From Streptomyces abyssomicinicus (GTDB lineage Bacteria > Actinomycetota > Actinomycetes > Streptomycetales > Streptomycetaceae), in assembly GCF_008974245.1 (NCBI RefSeq), contig NZ_BBZI01000008.1, positions 369,475 through 433,474 of the forward strand: a stretch of DNA of 64,000 nucleotides. Direction: 5' to 3'. The notes beneath the pieces were generated by a model. It was not told the origin of the DNA. It did no database searches and worked only from the letters and a program-made list of their open reading frames with translations. Numbering within the stretch: the stretch's first letter is position 1; each line of letters opens with the position of its first letter. Below, one piece after another: positions 48,770 to 56,477 of the stretch. The translations under genes were made by a program, and so were the position numbers.

Positions 48770-49858
48770 TCAGGCTGCTTCGGGGGTGGGGTCGCAGCAG
48801 TCGGGGGCGAGGCCCCGGGGGAGGCGGTCGCCGCCGAAGACGGCGCAGGTCGCCTCGTGCCCCCCGAGCGCGGCGACAGCCAGCAGCAACGACCCCGCCG
48901 TCCAGCTCGTCAGCTCCGCCGGCCAGATCGCGCCGTCGTCGAAGACCAGCCCCGTCCAGTACAGCCCGGACTCCTCGTCCCGCAGGTGCTGCACGGCCTG
49001 GAGGATCTCCAGCGCGCGGTCGGACTCCCCCGCCGCCCACAGCGCGAGCGCGAGTTCGCAGGACTCGCCCCCGGTGACCCACGGGTTGGGGACGACGCAC
49101 CGCACGCCCTTCCCGGGCACCACGAACTCGTCCCACCGGGAGGCGATCCGCTCCCGCGCCTCGGCGCCCTCCATGGCCCCGCCCAGGACGGGGTAGTACC
49201 AGTCCATGGAGTACCGGCTCTTGTCGAGGAACCGCTCGGGGTGCAGCCGGATGGCGTGCCGCAGCGCGCCCGCCGCCAGCTCCCAGTCGGGCTGCGGCTC
49301 CTCCAGCTGCTCGGCGACCGCGAGCGCGCACCGCAGCGCGTGGTGGATGGAGGAGCTGCCGGTCAGCAGCGCGTCGTCCACCGCCGTGCCGTCGTCCTCG
49401 CGCTTCCAGCCGATCTGCCCGCCCGGCTGCTGGAGCCGCAGCACGAACTCGACGGCCGCGTACACGACCGGCCACATGCGGTCGAGGAAGGTGTCGTCGC
49501 CGGTGGACAGGTAGTGGTGCCAGACGCCGACCGCGACGTAGGCGACGAAGTTGGACTCGCGGGAGCGGTCGGTGACCTCGTCGTGGGCGCCGTCGGCGTA
49601 GGCGGCGTACCAGGAGCCGTCCTCGTTCTGGTGGCGGGCCAGCCACAGGTAGGCGCGTTCGGCGGCCTCGTGCTCGCCGGCCGCGTCGAGGGCCATCGCG
49701 GCCTCGGTGTGGTCCCACGGGTCGAGGTGGTGGCCGCGGAACCACGGGATGGCGCCGTCGTCGCGCTGCACGGCGAGCAGGCCGCGCACGGTGGCGGCGG
49801 CCTGCTCGGGGGTGAGCACCCCGGGAAGGACGAGGTGCTCGGTACGCGGGGTGGTCAC
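48770..49858 (-). CDS. alpha/alpha-barrel enzyme (prenyltransferase/squalene-cyclase-like or six-hairpin glycosidase-like), 362 aa
   Basis: Repeated QxxDGxxxW-type helical hairpins: AVQRDDGAIPWFRGHHLDPW, ARHQNEDGSWYAAYADG, RLQQPGGQIGWKREDDG, DWYYPVLGGAM, PNPWVTGGESCELALAL and EESGLYWTGLVFDDG. Automatic annotation usually says prenyltransferase, but the many acidic and aromatic residues and the DPWDHTEAAMAL motif fit a GH15/GH63-like glycosidase fold as well. It ends a three-gene operon with a glycosyltransferase and a methyltransferase; GTG at 49858 overlaps the methyltransferase stop (GTGA). Confidence 0.75.
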   Translation of the reverse strand: MTTPRTEHLVLPGVLTPEQAAATVRGLLAVQRDDGAIPWFRGHHLDPWDHTEAAMALDAAGEHEAAERAYLWLARHQNEDGSWYAAYADGAHDEVTDRSRESNFVAYVAVGVWHHYLSTGDDTFLDRMWPVVYAAVEFVLRLQQPGGQIGWKREDDGTAVDDALLTGSSSIHHALRCALAVAEQLEEPQPDWELAAGALRHAIRLHPERFLDKSRYSMDWYYPVLGGAMEGAEARERIASRWDEFVVPGKGVRCVVPNPWVTGGESCELALALWAAGESDRALEILQAVQHLRDEESGLYWTGLVFDDGAIWPAELTSWTAGSLLLAVAALGGHEATCAVFGGDRLPRGLAPDCCDPTPEAA

Positions 49859-50664
49859 TTCGGGTCCGTCCCGAAGGCTCCGGAGGTCTCGGGGTCCTCG
49901 GCGGATCCGGCGGTCCCGGCGGCGACGGCAGCCCCGGCGGCGACGGCCGGCAGGTGCGGCTTGGTCGCGTAGGCCACGAAGCTCTTGCCCATGACGGGGT
50001 TGAGGGCGCGCTCGGCGACCCGGGTGGCCAGCGGCTTCTTCATGATGTCCCAGACCAGCAGCTTGTGGTATGCCCGCACCGGCAGCGCCTTGTCGTTGTC
50101 CACGCCGAAGGCGCACTTCAGCCACCAGTAGGGCGAGTGCAGCGCGTGCGCGTGGTGGGAGCCGTAGGGGCGCAGGCCGGCCTCACGCATCTTGGCGAGC
50201 AGCTCGTGCGCCCTGTAGATACGGATGTGGCCGCCCTCGACCTCGTGGTAGGCGTCGGAGAGCGCCCAGCAGACCTTCTCCGGCCCGTAGCGCGGCACGG
50301 TGACGGCGATCCGCCCGCCCGGCTTGAGGACGCGGACCATCTCGGCGAGGACGCCCTTGTCGTCGGGGATGTGCTCCATCACCTCGGAGATGATGACGAC
50401 GTCGAACGAGGCGTCCGGGAACGGCAGGTTGAGCGCGTCTCCCTCCATGGCGGTGGCGGTGGCGCCGGCCGGGGCCTCACCGGCCTCCTTCATGGCGGCG
50501 AACCACTTGGCGACCTCGCGGATCTCCTCGCCGTTGCGGTCCAGGGCGACGACCTGGGCGCCGCGCTTGTAGCACTCGAAGGCGTGCCGGCCGCCGCCGC
50601 ACCCGAGGTCCAGGACACGGTCGCCCGGGGCGAGCGGGAACCGGGAGAAGTCGACGGTCAGCAC
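49855..50664 (-). CDS. class I SAM-dependent methyltransferase, 269 aa
   Basis: UbiE/COQ5-like: DRVLDLGCGGGRHAFECYKRGA (motif I), VVALDRNGEEI, ATAMEGDALNLPFPDASFDVVIISEVMEHI, and VLKPGGRIAVTVPRYGPEKVCW. The section KAHxL-like HIRIYRAHELLAKMREAGL and SPYWWLKCAFG may face substrate. GTG at 50664 lies inside the end of the glycosyltransferase gene (7-bp overlap). It probably methylates the glycolipid or glycan made by its neighbours. Confidence 0.9.
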   Translation of the reverse strand: MLTVDFSRFPLAPGDRVLDLGCGGGRHAFECYKRGAQVVALDRNGEEIREVAKWFAAMKEAGEAPAGATATAMEGDALNLPFPDASFDVVIISEVMEHIPDDKGVLAEMVRVLKPGGRIAVTVPRYGPEKVCWALSDAYHEVEGGHIRIYRAHELLAKMREAGLRPYGSHHAHALHSPYWWLKCAFGVDNDKALPVRAYHKLLVWDIMKKPLATRVAERALNPVMGKSFVAYATKPHLPAVAAGAAVAAGTAGSAEDPETSGAFGTDPK

Positions 50665-52013
50665 GGGGTCCTGCTTTCGCGGTTGTGGCCGGTGGTGGGG
50701 GTGGGAGCGGCGGACCGGTCACGGCCCGGCCGCCGGCGTTCGACGGCCTCGCGGTAGTGGGCGACGGTGCCCTCGGCGGCGCGCTTCCAGGTGAAGCGTT
50801 CCAGGACGCGGGCGCGGCCGGCGGTGCCGAGGCGGGCGCGCAGCTCCGGGTCGTCGAGGAGGCGGCCGAGGGCGGCGGCGAGCGCTCCGGCGTCACCGGG
50901 CGGCACGGCCAGGCAGGTCTCGCCGTCGGTGCCGGCGACCTCGGGGATGGCGCCGCCGGTGGTGGCGACCAGCGGGGTGCCGGTGGCCATGGCCTCGGCG
51001 GCGGGCAGCGAGAAGCCCTCGTAGAGCGAGGGCACGCAGGCGACCTCGGCGGAGCGGACCAGGTCGACGAGCTCGGCGTCGGTGATGCCCTTGACGAACT
51101 CGACGGCGCCCTCGAGGCCGTAGCGCTCGATGGCCTGGGCGACGGGACCGTCCTCGGCGCGCCGGCCGACGACGACCAGGTGGGCGTCGGGCTGTTCGGT
51201 GCGCAGCTTGGCGAGCGCCTCGACGAGGAAGACCAGGCCCTTCAGGGGCACGTCGGCGCTGGAGGTGGTGACGATCCGGCCGGGCACCCGGGGGGTCGAC
51301 GGGTCGGGCGAGAACAGTTCGGTGTCGGCGCCGATGTGCACGACGTGCACCCGCTCGGGGCGGACGCCGAGGTGGTCGACGATCTCCTGCCGGGAGGTGC
51401 CGGAGACGGTGAGCACGGAGGGCAGGCGGCGGGCGACCCGCTTCTGCATCCGGGTGAAGGCGTACCAGCGGCGCACCGACAGGCGGCGTTTCCAGTCGTC
51501 GGCGGCGTCGAGCTCGAGCTGCCGGTCGACGGTGATGGGGTGGTGGACGGTGGTCACCAGGGGCGCGCCGAGGTCGCCGAGCTGGCCGTAGCCGAGGGTC
51601 TGGTTGTCGTGGACGACGTCGAAGTCGCCGCGGCGGGCGCGCAGCAGGCGGCGGGCGCGCAGCGAGAAGGTGAGCGGCTCGGGGAAGCCGCCGGTCCACA
51701 TGGTGGAGACCTCGAGGGTGTCGATCCAGTCCCGGTACTCCTCGCGGCGCGGGGTGCGGAACGGGTCGGGCTGGCGGTACAGGTCGAGGCTGGGCAGCTC
51801 GGTCAGGGAGAGCCCGGCGAGGTCCTCGCCCTCGTCGAGGACCGGGTACGGCTGGGAGCCGATCACCTCCACGGTGTGGCCGAGCCGGGCCAGTTCGCGG
51901 GACAGGTGGCGCACGTAGACACCCTGTCCGCCGCAGAACGGGTTGCCCTTGTAGGTGAGGAGCGCGATGCGCAGAGCCGGCTGACCGTCGGCGGCCATGG
52001 CCTCAGCGGTCAC
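50658..52013 (-). CDS. glycosyltransferase family 4, 451 aa
   Basis: GT-B fold. The N-terminal half has IALLTYKGNPFCGGQGVYVRHLSRELARLGHTVEVIG (acceptor side). The C-terminal half has VHIGADTELFSP, VPLKGLVFLVEALAKL, HLVVVGRRAED and PSLYEGFSLPAAEAMATGTPLVATTGGAIPEV, the GT4 E-x7-E nucleotide-sugar motif. It probably transfers a sugar from a nucleotide donor at the inner membrane. GTG at 52013, with AGGAGAAGGGGG upstream. First gene of the operon, preceded by a three-box operator. Confidence 0.92.
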   Translation of the reverse strand: MTAEAMAADGQPALRIALLTYKGNPFCGGQGVYVRHLSRELARLGHTVEVIGSQPYPVLDEGEDLAGLSLTELPSLDLYRQPDPFRTPRREEYRDWIDTLEVSTMWTGGFPEPLTFSLRARRLLRARRGDFDVVHDNQTLGYGQLGDLGAPLVTTVHHPITVDRQLELDAADDWKRRLSVRRWYAFTRMQKRVARRLPSVLTVSGTSRQEIVDHLGVRPERVHVVHIGADTELFSPDPSTPRVPGRIVTTSSADVPLKGLVFLVEALAKLRTEQPDAHLVVVGRRAEDGPVAQAIERYGLEGAVEFVKGITDAELVDLVRSAEVACVPSLYEGFSLPAAEAMATGTPLVATTGGAIPEVAGTDGETCLAVPPGDAGALAAALGRLLDDPELRARLGTAGRARVLERFTWKRAAEGTVAHYREAVERRRPGRDRSAAPTPTTGHNRESRTPC

Positions 52014-52083
52014 TCTCGGCCCCCTTCTCCTGAACTGTCCCGCGAGGTTACGTCGCGGCGGCTACCAGCAACAAGTCTCGGAC

Positions 52084-52109
52084 GATCACCGGCGATCACT
52101 GTTGATCAC
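52084..52109. promoter_or_regulatory. three GATCAC boxes at exact 10-bp spacing, putative operator
   Basis: GATCAC starts at 52084, 52094 and 52104. It lies about 75 bp upstream of the glycosyltransferase start, in an AT-richer island flanked by CTACCAG and CTGGTAG (about 52059 and 52133). No published consensus comes to mind. Confidence 0.5.
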
Positions 52110-52254
52110 GCAACGGCGGTCCGAATCTACCCGCTGGTAGCGGCACTGTGGGAAGTCTGCCAGGTGATGCTCGCCACGGCATCGGCGGCCCGACGTCCCT
52201 GCTGACGTGGGGAGATGTCCGGATCCCGACGTGCCCGAGCGGCCGCCGGCGGAC

Positions 52255-52944
52255 TCAGGCCGGCTGGAGCCCGGCCACTTCCCGGACGGTGGCCCCGGCC
52301 TGGCCGAGGAGGGCGATCTCACGCTCCGTCATGGCCGGGTCGGCCGCCCGCAGCCGGAGCGCCTCGCCGAGCTCCTCCGCGGTCGGACGTGCGGCGGCGG
52401 GGTCGCCGAGCAGCGTCGCCAGCACTTCCCGTGCCGGTCCGGCGTGCTGGGTGTTCGCGGCGCCGGCCTGGGCGACGATCACCGCGGTCATCGCCCGGTC
52501 GAGTCCGGGGCGCCCCTCGCCGGCGTTCGCCCAGTCGATGACCCGGGGGCCCGCGGAGGTGAGGATGACGTTCTCGGGGTGCAGGTCCAGGTGGAGGATG
52601 CGCTCCTCCGGGTCCGCCGACCGCCTGGCCGGCACCGCGTGCAGCCGGGCGAGCAGCAGGGAGAGCATCGCGCCCGCCTCCCGGGGCGTGATCAGTCCGG
52701 CGAACAGCGCGCCCGCCATCGTGGGACCGTCGAGCCGTTCCAGGACCAGGTCGGTGCCGCAGGGCGTCTCACCCTCCGCCGCCGGACGGACCAGCGGCAC
52801 GGGGAAGCCGCACCCGTGGAGGTAGGTCATCAGATTCCGCTCGGCCTCCGTGTCGCCGACGGCGGCGTCGCGGTACCTGCGCAGGACCCACCGCTCGTCG
52901 ACCACGTACACGTCGGCAGTGCGGCCGACCCCGATCAGCACCAT
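52255..52944 (-). CDS. aminoglycoside phosphotransferase-like (APH) kinase, 229 aa
   Basis: Small-molecule kinase fold. Features: IGVGRTADVYVVDERWVLRRY (nucleotide loop and beta-sheet), HLDLHPENVILTSAGPRVIDWANA with catalytic Asp (HLDLHPEN) and the Mg-binding Asp (VIDW). It is shorter than resistance APH enzymes (about 260-270 aa), and the N-lobe Lys is not obvious, so the substrate may be a metabolite rather than an antibiotic. ATG at 52944 has AGGA 9 nt upstream; one at 53010 is less likely. Confidence 0.85.
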   Translation of the reverse strand: MVLIGVGRTADVYVVDERWVLRRYRDAAVGDTEAERNLMTYLHGCGFPVPLVRPAAEGETPCGTDLVLERLDGPTMAGALFAGLITPREAGAMLSLLLARLHAVPARRSADPEERILHLDLHPENVILTSAGPRVIDWANAGEGRPGLDRAMTAVIVAQAGAANTQHAGPAREVLATLLGDPAAARPTAEELGEALRLRAADPAMTEREIALLGQAGATVREVAGLQPA

Positions 52945-53123
52945 TCGCGAAATCCTGCCGGACCGTCCGGCCCGGGTCGAGGGCCTCTTGGCCCTGTTTG
53001 CCCTCGCCATGGCCGGATATGTGCCCCCGTTGCCGCCGCGTCCGCCGCCCGGCCGTGGACGGGCGGCCGAGGCGGTCCCGGCCGCCGCGGTACCGCGCCC
53101 CCTCCGGCGTCCGGGCGTGCCGG

Positions 53124-53129
53124 TAGAGT
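53124..53129 (+). promoter_or_regulatory. -10 box of the cobalamin-riboswitch operon
   Basis: TAGAGT matches the vegetative -10; transcription would start near 53136, right at the 5' side of the riboswitch. No good -35 is visible. Confidence 0.5.
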
Positions 53130-53136
53130 GGCCCGG

Positions 53137-53240
53137 TCGTCATCACACCCGTTCGGGGGGAAGCCGGTGCAAATCCGGCGCTGACCCGCAACCGTGAGCC
53201 GCCGTCCACCGGTGGCGAGCCGGAATGCCCCGGGCGAACG
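53137..53240 (+). promoter_or_regulatory. cobalamin (B12) riboswitch
   Basis: The aptamer core is unmistakable: GGGGGAAGCCGGTGCAAATC, CGGCGCTGACCCGCAACC and GTGAGCC (53155-53199), followed by the P6-side GAGCCGGAATGCCCCGGG (about 53218-53235). The RNA then runs about 130 nt to the first start codon, enough for an expression platform that pairs with the AGGGAGAGG ribosome-binding region (53348-53356). When B12 is bound it should repress the downstream uptake genes. Ends are approximate. Confidence 0.95.
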
Positions 53241-53369
53241 TGACCGGCTCATGGCCACCGGCTCCCGCCGGGGGCCGGCACCGTCGAGGTATACGGAGCC
53301 GAGCCGCCGGGCCCGCACTGTGCGCCCGTCGCCGCCTGGCTCCCCACAGGGAGAGGCACCCCGCCAACC

Positions 53370-54611
53370 ATGAACGTTCGCCGCGCCGCAGCGGTCCTCG
53401 CCGCTGCCGCCGTACTCGGCGCCGGATCCGCCCCGGCCGCCCTCGCGGACGACGCGACGCCCGCCGCGTCGCCGTCCGCGCCCCCGGAGATACCCGCCGG
53501 CCTCCACGGCGCCGCCGACCCCACCTACGACGGCGTCTGGCGCCAGTCGCTGGCCCTGCTGGCCCAGGACACCGCCGGGGTGACGCCCTCCGGACAGGCC
53601 GTGCGGTGGCTGACCGGGCAGCAGTGCGCGGACGGCTCGTTCGCCGCGTTCCGCCCCGACCCGGCGAAGGACTGCGACGCCGGCACCATGGTGGACAGCA
53701 ACAGCACCGCCGCCGCCGTGCAGGCGCTGGCCGCGCTCGGCGGGCACGACGCGGCCGTCGGCAAGGCCGTCGACTGGCTGGTCTCCGTGCAGAACAAGGA
53801 CGGCGGCTGGGGCTACAGCCCCGGCACCCCCTCCGACGCCAACTCGACGTCCGTGGTGATCGGCGCGCTGGCCGCCGCGGGCGAGAAGCCGGCCGAGACG
53901 GTGAAGGGCGGGAAGTCGCCGCTCGACGCGCTGCTGACCTTCGCCCTGCCCTGCGAGGGCGAGGACGCGGGCGCGTTCGCCTACCAGCCCGACAAGTCGG
54001 GCGAGCTGCTCGCCAACGCGGACGCCACCGCCGCGGCCGTGCTGGGCTCCCTGGGCGCCGGTCTCGGCGGCAAGGACGCCGAGGCGGCCGGTTCCCCGGC
54101 GGAGTGCGGCACGGCGGACACCCCCGGGCAGGCCGCCCAGAACGGCGCCGCCTACCTGGCCGGCCCGCTGCAGAAGGACGGTCACCTGACCTCCGCGCTG
54201 CCCGGCGCCGACCCGAGGCCCGACCTCGGCAACACCGCCGACGCCGTGATCGCGCTGGCCTCCGCCGGCCACGCCGACCAGGCGCGGAAGGCCTTCGGCC
54301 ACCTCCGTGACAACGGCCTCGCCTGGGCGGAGCAGACCGGCCCGGCCGCCTACGCCCAGCTGGTCCTGGCCGCCGAGGCGCTGGGGACCGACCCGCGCGA
54401 CTTCGGCGGCGAGGACCTGGTGAAGCTGCTGAACTCAACCGGCCCGGCCCCGGAGGCGGACGCGGCGCACGGAGACGACGCCGCCGAGGGCGGCGAGGAG
54501 AAGGCCGACGGGTCCGGGATCTCCCCCGCCGTGTGGTGGGCCGGCGGCGGCGTGCTGGCGCTGATCGTGGTCGTCGCGGTCCTGCTGACCGTCCGGAAGC
54601 GCCGGCCGTGA
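53370..54611 (+). CDS. surface-anchored alpha/alpha-barrel protein, putative B12 binder (intrinsic-factor alpha-domain-like), 413 aa
   Basis: Sec signal peptide (MNVRRAAAVLAAAAVLGAGS to about residue 26), then six-hairpin repeats of the prenyltransferase/terpene-cyclase clan: SLALLAQDTAGVTPSGQAVRWLTGQQCADGSF, AVDWLVSVQNKDGGWGYSPG, NADATAAAVLGSLGAG, DLGNTADAVIALASAGHAD. The same clan holds the alpha-domain of animal intrinsic factor and transcobalamin. An acidic spacer (about 365-383) leads to a C-terminal TM (VWWAGGGVLALIVVVAVLL) and Arg-rich tail. No active-site DxDD is present, so binding rather than catalysis is likely. First gene after a B12 riboswitch. Confidence 0.85.
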   Translation: MNVRRAAAVLAAAAVLGAGSAPAALADDATPAASPSAPPEIPAGLHGAADPTYDGVWRQSLALLAQDTAGVTPSGQAVRWLTGQQCADGSFAAFRPDPAKDCDAGTMVDSNSTAAAVQALAALGGHDAAVGKAVDWLVSVQNKDGGWGYSPGTPSDANSTSVVIGALAAAGEKPAETVKGGKSPLDALLTFALPCEGEDAGAFAYQPDKSGELLANADATAAAVLGSLGAGLGGKDAEAAGSPAECGTADTPGQAAQNGAAYLAGPLQKDGHLTSALPGADPRPDLGNTADAVIALASAGHADQARKAFGHLRDNGLAWAEQTGPAAYAQLVLAAEALGTDPRDFGGEDLVKLLNSTGPAPEADAAHGDDAAEGGEEKADGSGISPAVWWAGGGVLALIVVVAVLLTVRKRRP

Positions 54612-55324
54612 GGGGTCCGCGCGCGTTCACGTCGGCCGTCCTGGCGCTGCTGACCGTGTCCCTGCTGCTGCAGGGCGCGGGCTCGGCCGGGGCGGCCGGG
54701 TACCGCTACTGGTCGTACTGGGAGCTCGACGGGCGGACGTGGGTGTACGCCACCCAGGGCCCGGCGTCGCTGCGCCCGGAGGACGGCGCCGTGCACGGCT
54801 TCCGGTTCTCGGTGAGCGAGAACTCCGCCGACTCCGCCACCCCGCGGACCGCGGAGCCGTTCGCGGAGATCTGCGACGGCACCCCGGAGCGGGACGGCCG
54901 CAAGCGGATCGCGCTCGTCGTCGACTTCGGCACCGCCGGGGACGCGCCGGAGGGCGAGACCCCGCCGGAGGGCCGCACGTTCTGCGCGAGCGTCGCCGAG
55001 GACGCCTCCGCGGCGGACGCGCTCGCCGCCGTGGCCGCCCCGCTGCGCTACGACAGCGGGGCGCTGCTGTGCGCCATCGAGGGCTATCCGCGCGCCGGCT
55101 GCGGCGAGCAGGTGTCCGCCGCGGACCCGTCCGGCGGCGGCGCCTCGGACGGCGGTTCCTCCGGCGGTGACGCGGGCGGCGACGCTGCGGGTGCGGACGC
55201 CGCCGGGAAGGGCTCCGCCGACGCCTCGTCGTCGGGCCCCTCCCTCGGCGTGTGGGCGGGCGCGGGCGCGGTGCTGCTGCTGGGCGGCGCCGCCGTCCTC
55301 CAGGCGCGGCGACGCCGGGGATGA
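54608..55324 (+). CDS. surface-anchored companion protein, possible intrinsic-factor beta-domain-like module, 238 aa
   Basis: Signal peptide FTSAVLALLTVSLLLQGAGS, a small domain with GYRYWSYWELDGRTWVYATQ and GPASLRPEDGAVHGFRFSVS, two cysteines that may pair (EICDGT, TFCASV) and a second Cys pair (LLCAIEGYPRAGCG). A Gly/Ser/Ala/Asp linker and a C-terminal TM with RRRR tail follow. The Y-W-x-Y-W...G-x-x-W pattern recalls the DUF4430/transcobalamin C-terminal domain, but the match is by eye only. GTG overlaps the previous stop (GTGA). Confidence 0.72.
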   Translation: MRGPRAFTSAVLALLTVSLLLQGAGSAGAAGYRYWSYWELDGRTWVYATQGPASLRPEDGAVHGFRFSVSENSADSATPRTAEPFAEICDGTPERDGRKRIALVVDFGTAGDAPEGETPPEGRTFCASVAEDASAADALAAVAAPLRYDSGALLCAIEGYPRAGCGEQVSAADPSGGGASDGGSSGGDAGGDAAGADAAGKGSADASSSGPSLGVWAGAGAVLLLGGAAVLQARRRRG

Positions 55325-55340
55325 CGGGACGGCGACCAGG

Positions 55341-56477
55341 ATGACCGTGACCACGCCGGCCGTGACCGCCGGCCGGGACGCCGCCAGGGCGCGCGCCTCG
55401 GCGCTGCACCCCGGCGCCTGGTGGGTGTGGGCGCTGGCGCTGGGCGTCGCCGCGTCGCGTACCCGCAACCCGCTGCTGCTGGCGCTGCTGATCGGCGTCA
55501 GCGCCTACGTGGTCATGGCCTGCCGTACGAACGCGCCCTGGGCGCGTTCGTACGGCGCCTTCGTCAAGCTGGGCCTGCTGGTGCTGGGGATCCGGCTGGT
55601 CTTCTCGCTGGTGTTCGGCACCGCGATCCCCGGCACGCTGCTGCTGTTCCGCCTCCCGGAGGTGCCGCTGCCGGACTGGGCGCGGGGCATCCGCCTGGGC
55701 GGCCCGGTGTACCTCGAGGAAGTGCTGTTCTCCCTCTACGACGGCCTGCGCCTGGCCACCCTGCTGGTCTGCGTGGGCGCGGCGAACGCGCTGGCCAACC
55801 CGTCGCGGCTGCTGAAGGCGCTGCCGGCCGCGCTGTACGAGGTGGGCGTGGCCGTCGTCGTCGCGATGACCTTCGCGCCCCACCTGATCGCCGACGTGCT
55901 GCGGCTGCGCGCGGCCCGGCGGCTGCGCGGGCGGCCGGACCGGGGGGTGCGCGGGCTGCTCCAGGTGGGGCTGCCGGTGCTGGAGGGCGCGCTGGACCGT
56001 TCGGTGGCGCTGGCCGCCGCGATGGACGCGCGCGGCTACGGCCGCACCGCCGCCGTCCCCGCCGCCGTGCGGCGCACCACGGCGGCTCTCACGCTGGGCG
56101 GGCTGCTCGGCATCGCGGCCGGCTCCTACGGTCTGCTGAGCGCGGTCGGCGGGGTGTACGGGCTGCCGCTGCTGCTGGCCGGGATCGTGGCCGCGCTGGC
56201 CGGGATGTGGCTGGGCGGCCGGCGGACCCCACGCACCCGCTACCGGCCCGAGCGGTGGGGGGTCCGCGCCTGGCTGGTGGCCGGCTCCGGTGTCGCGGTG
56301 GCCGTGCTGACGGTCGTCGCCGCGGCGTACGACCCGGCGGCGCTGGACCCGCCGGTGACCCCGCCGGCCGCCCCCGTGCTGCCGCTGTGGCCCGCCGCGG
56401 CGATGCTGCTCGGGCTGCTGCCGGCCTTCCTCGCCCCCCACGTCCCCGAACCGACCGGCAAGGACCGACGACCGTGA
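55341..56477 (+). CDS. ECF transporter T component (CbiQ-like), 378 aa
   Basis: The membrane scaffold of an energy-coupling-factor transporter. It has five to seven hydrophobic helices (NPLLLALLIGVSAYVVMAC, KLGLLVLGIRLVFSLVFG, VAVVVAMTFAPHLIADVL) and the coupling motif AAMDARGYGR, the Ala-Arg-Gly signature that contacts the ATPases. The C-terminal 100 residues hold additional helices not usual in CbiQ. ATG at 55341; its stop overlaps the ATPase start. Confidence 0.9.
   Translation: MTVTTPAVTAGRDAARARASALHPGAWWVWALALGVAASRTRNPLLLALLIGVSAYVVMACRTNAPWARSYGAFVKLGLLVLGIRLVFSLVFGTAIPGTLLLFRLPEVPLPDWARGIRLGGPVYLEEVLFSLYDGLRLATLLVCVGAANALANPSRLLKALPAALYEVGVAVVVAMTFAPHLIADVLRLRAARRLRGRPDRGVRGLLQVGLPVLEGALDRSVALAAAMDARGYGRTAAVPAAVRRTTAALTLGGLLGIAAGSYGLLSAVGGVYGLPLLLAGIVAALAGMWLGGRRTPRTRYRPERWGVRAWLVAGSGVAVAVLTVVAAAYDPAALDPPVTPPAAPVLPLWPAAAMLLGLLPAFLAPHVPEPTGKDRRP

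Noticed and set aside
48444..48770. Secreted or Arg-rich short ORFs in the 48-kb intergenic region.
   Set aside because: They coincide with dispersed palindromic repeats and show no coding bias.
52213..52300. tRNA-like string TGCCCGAGCGGCCG resembling the D-arm region of a class II tRNA (Ser/Leu).
   Set aside because: No acceptor stem, anticodon arm or TTCGAATC T-arm follows; it overlaps the end of the APH-like kinase gene.
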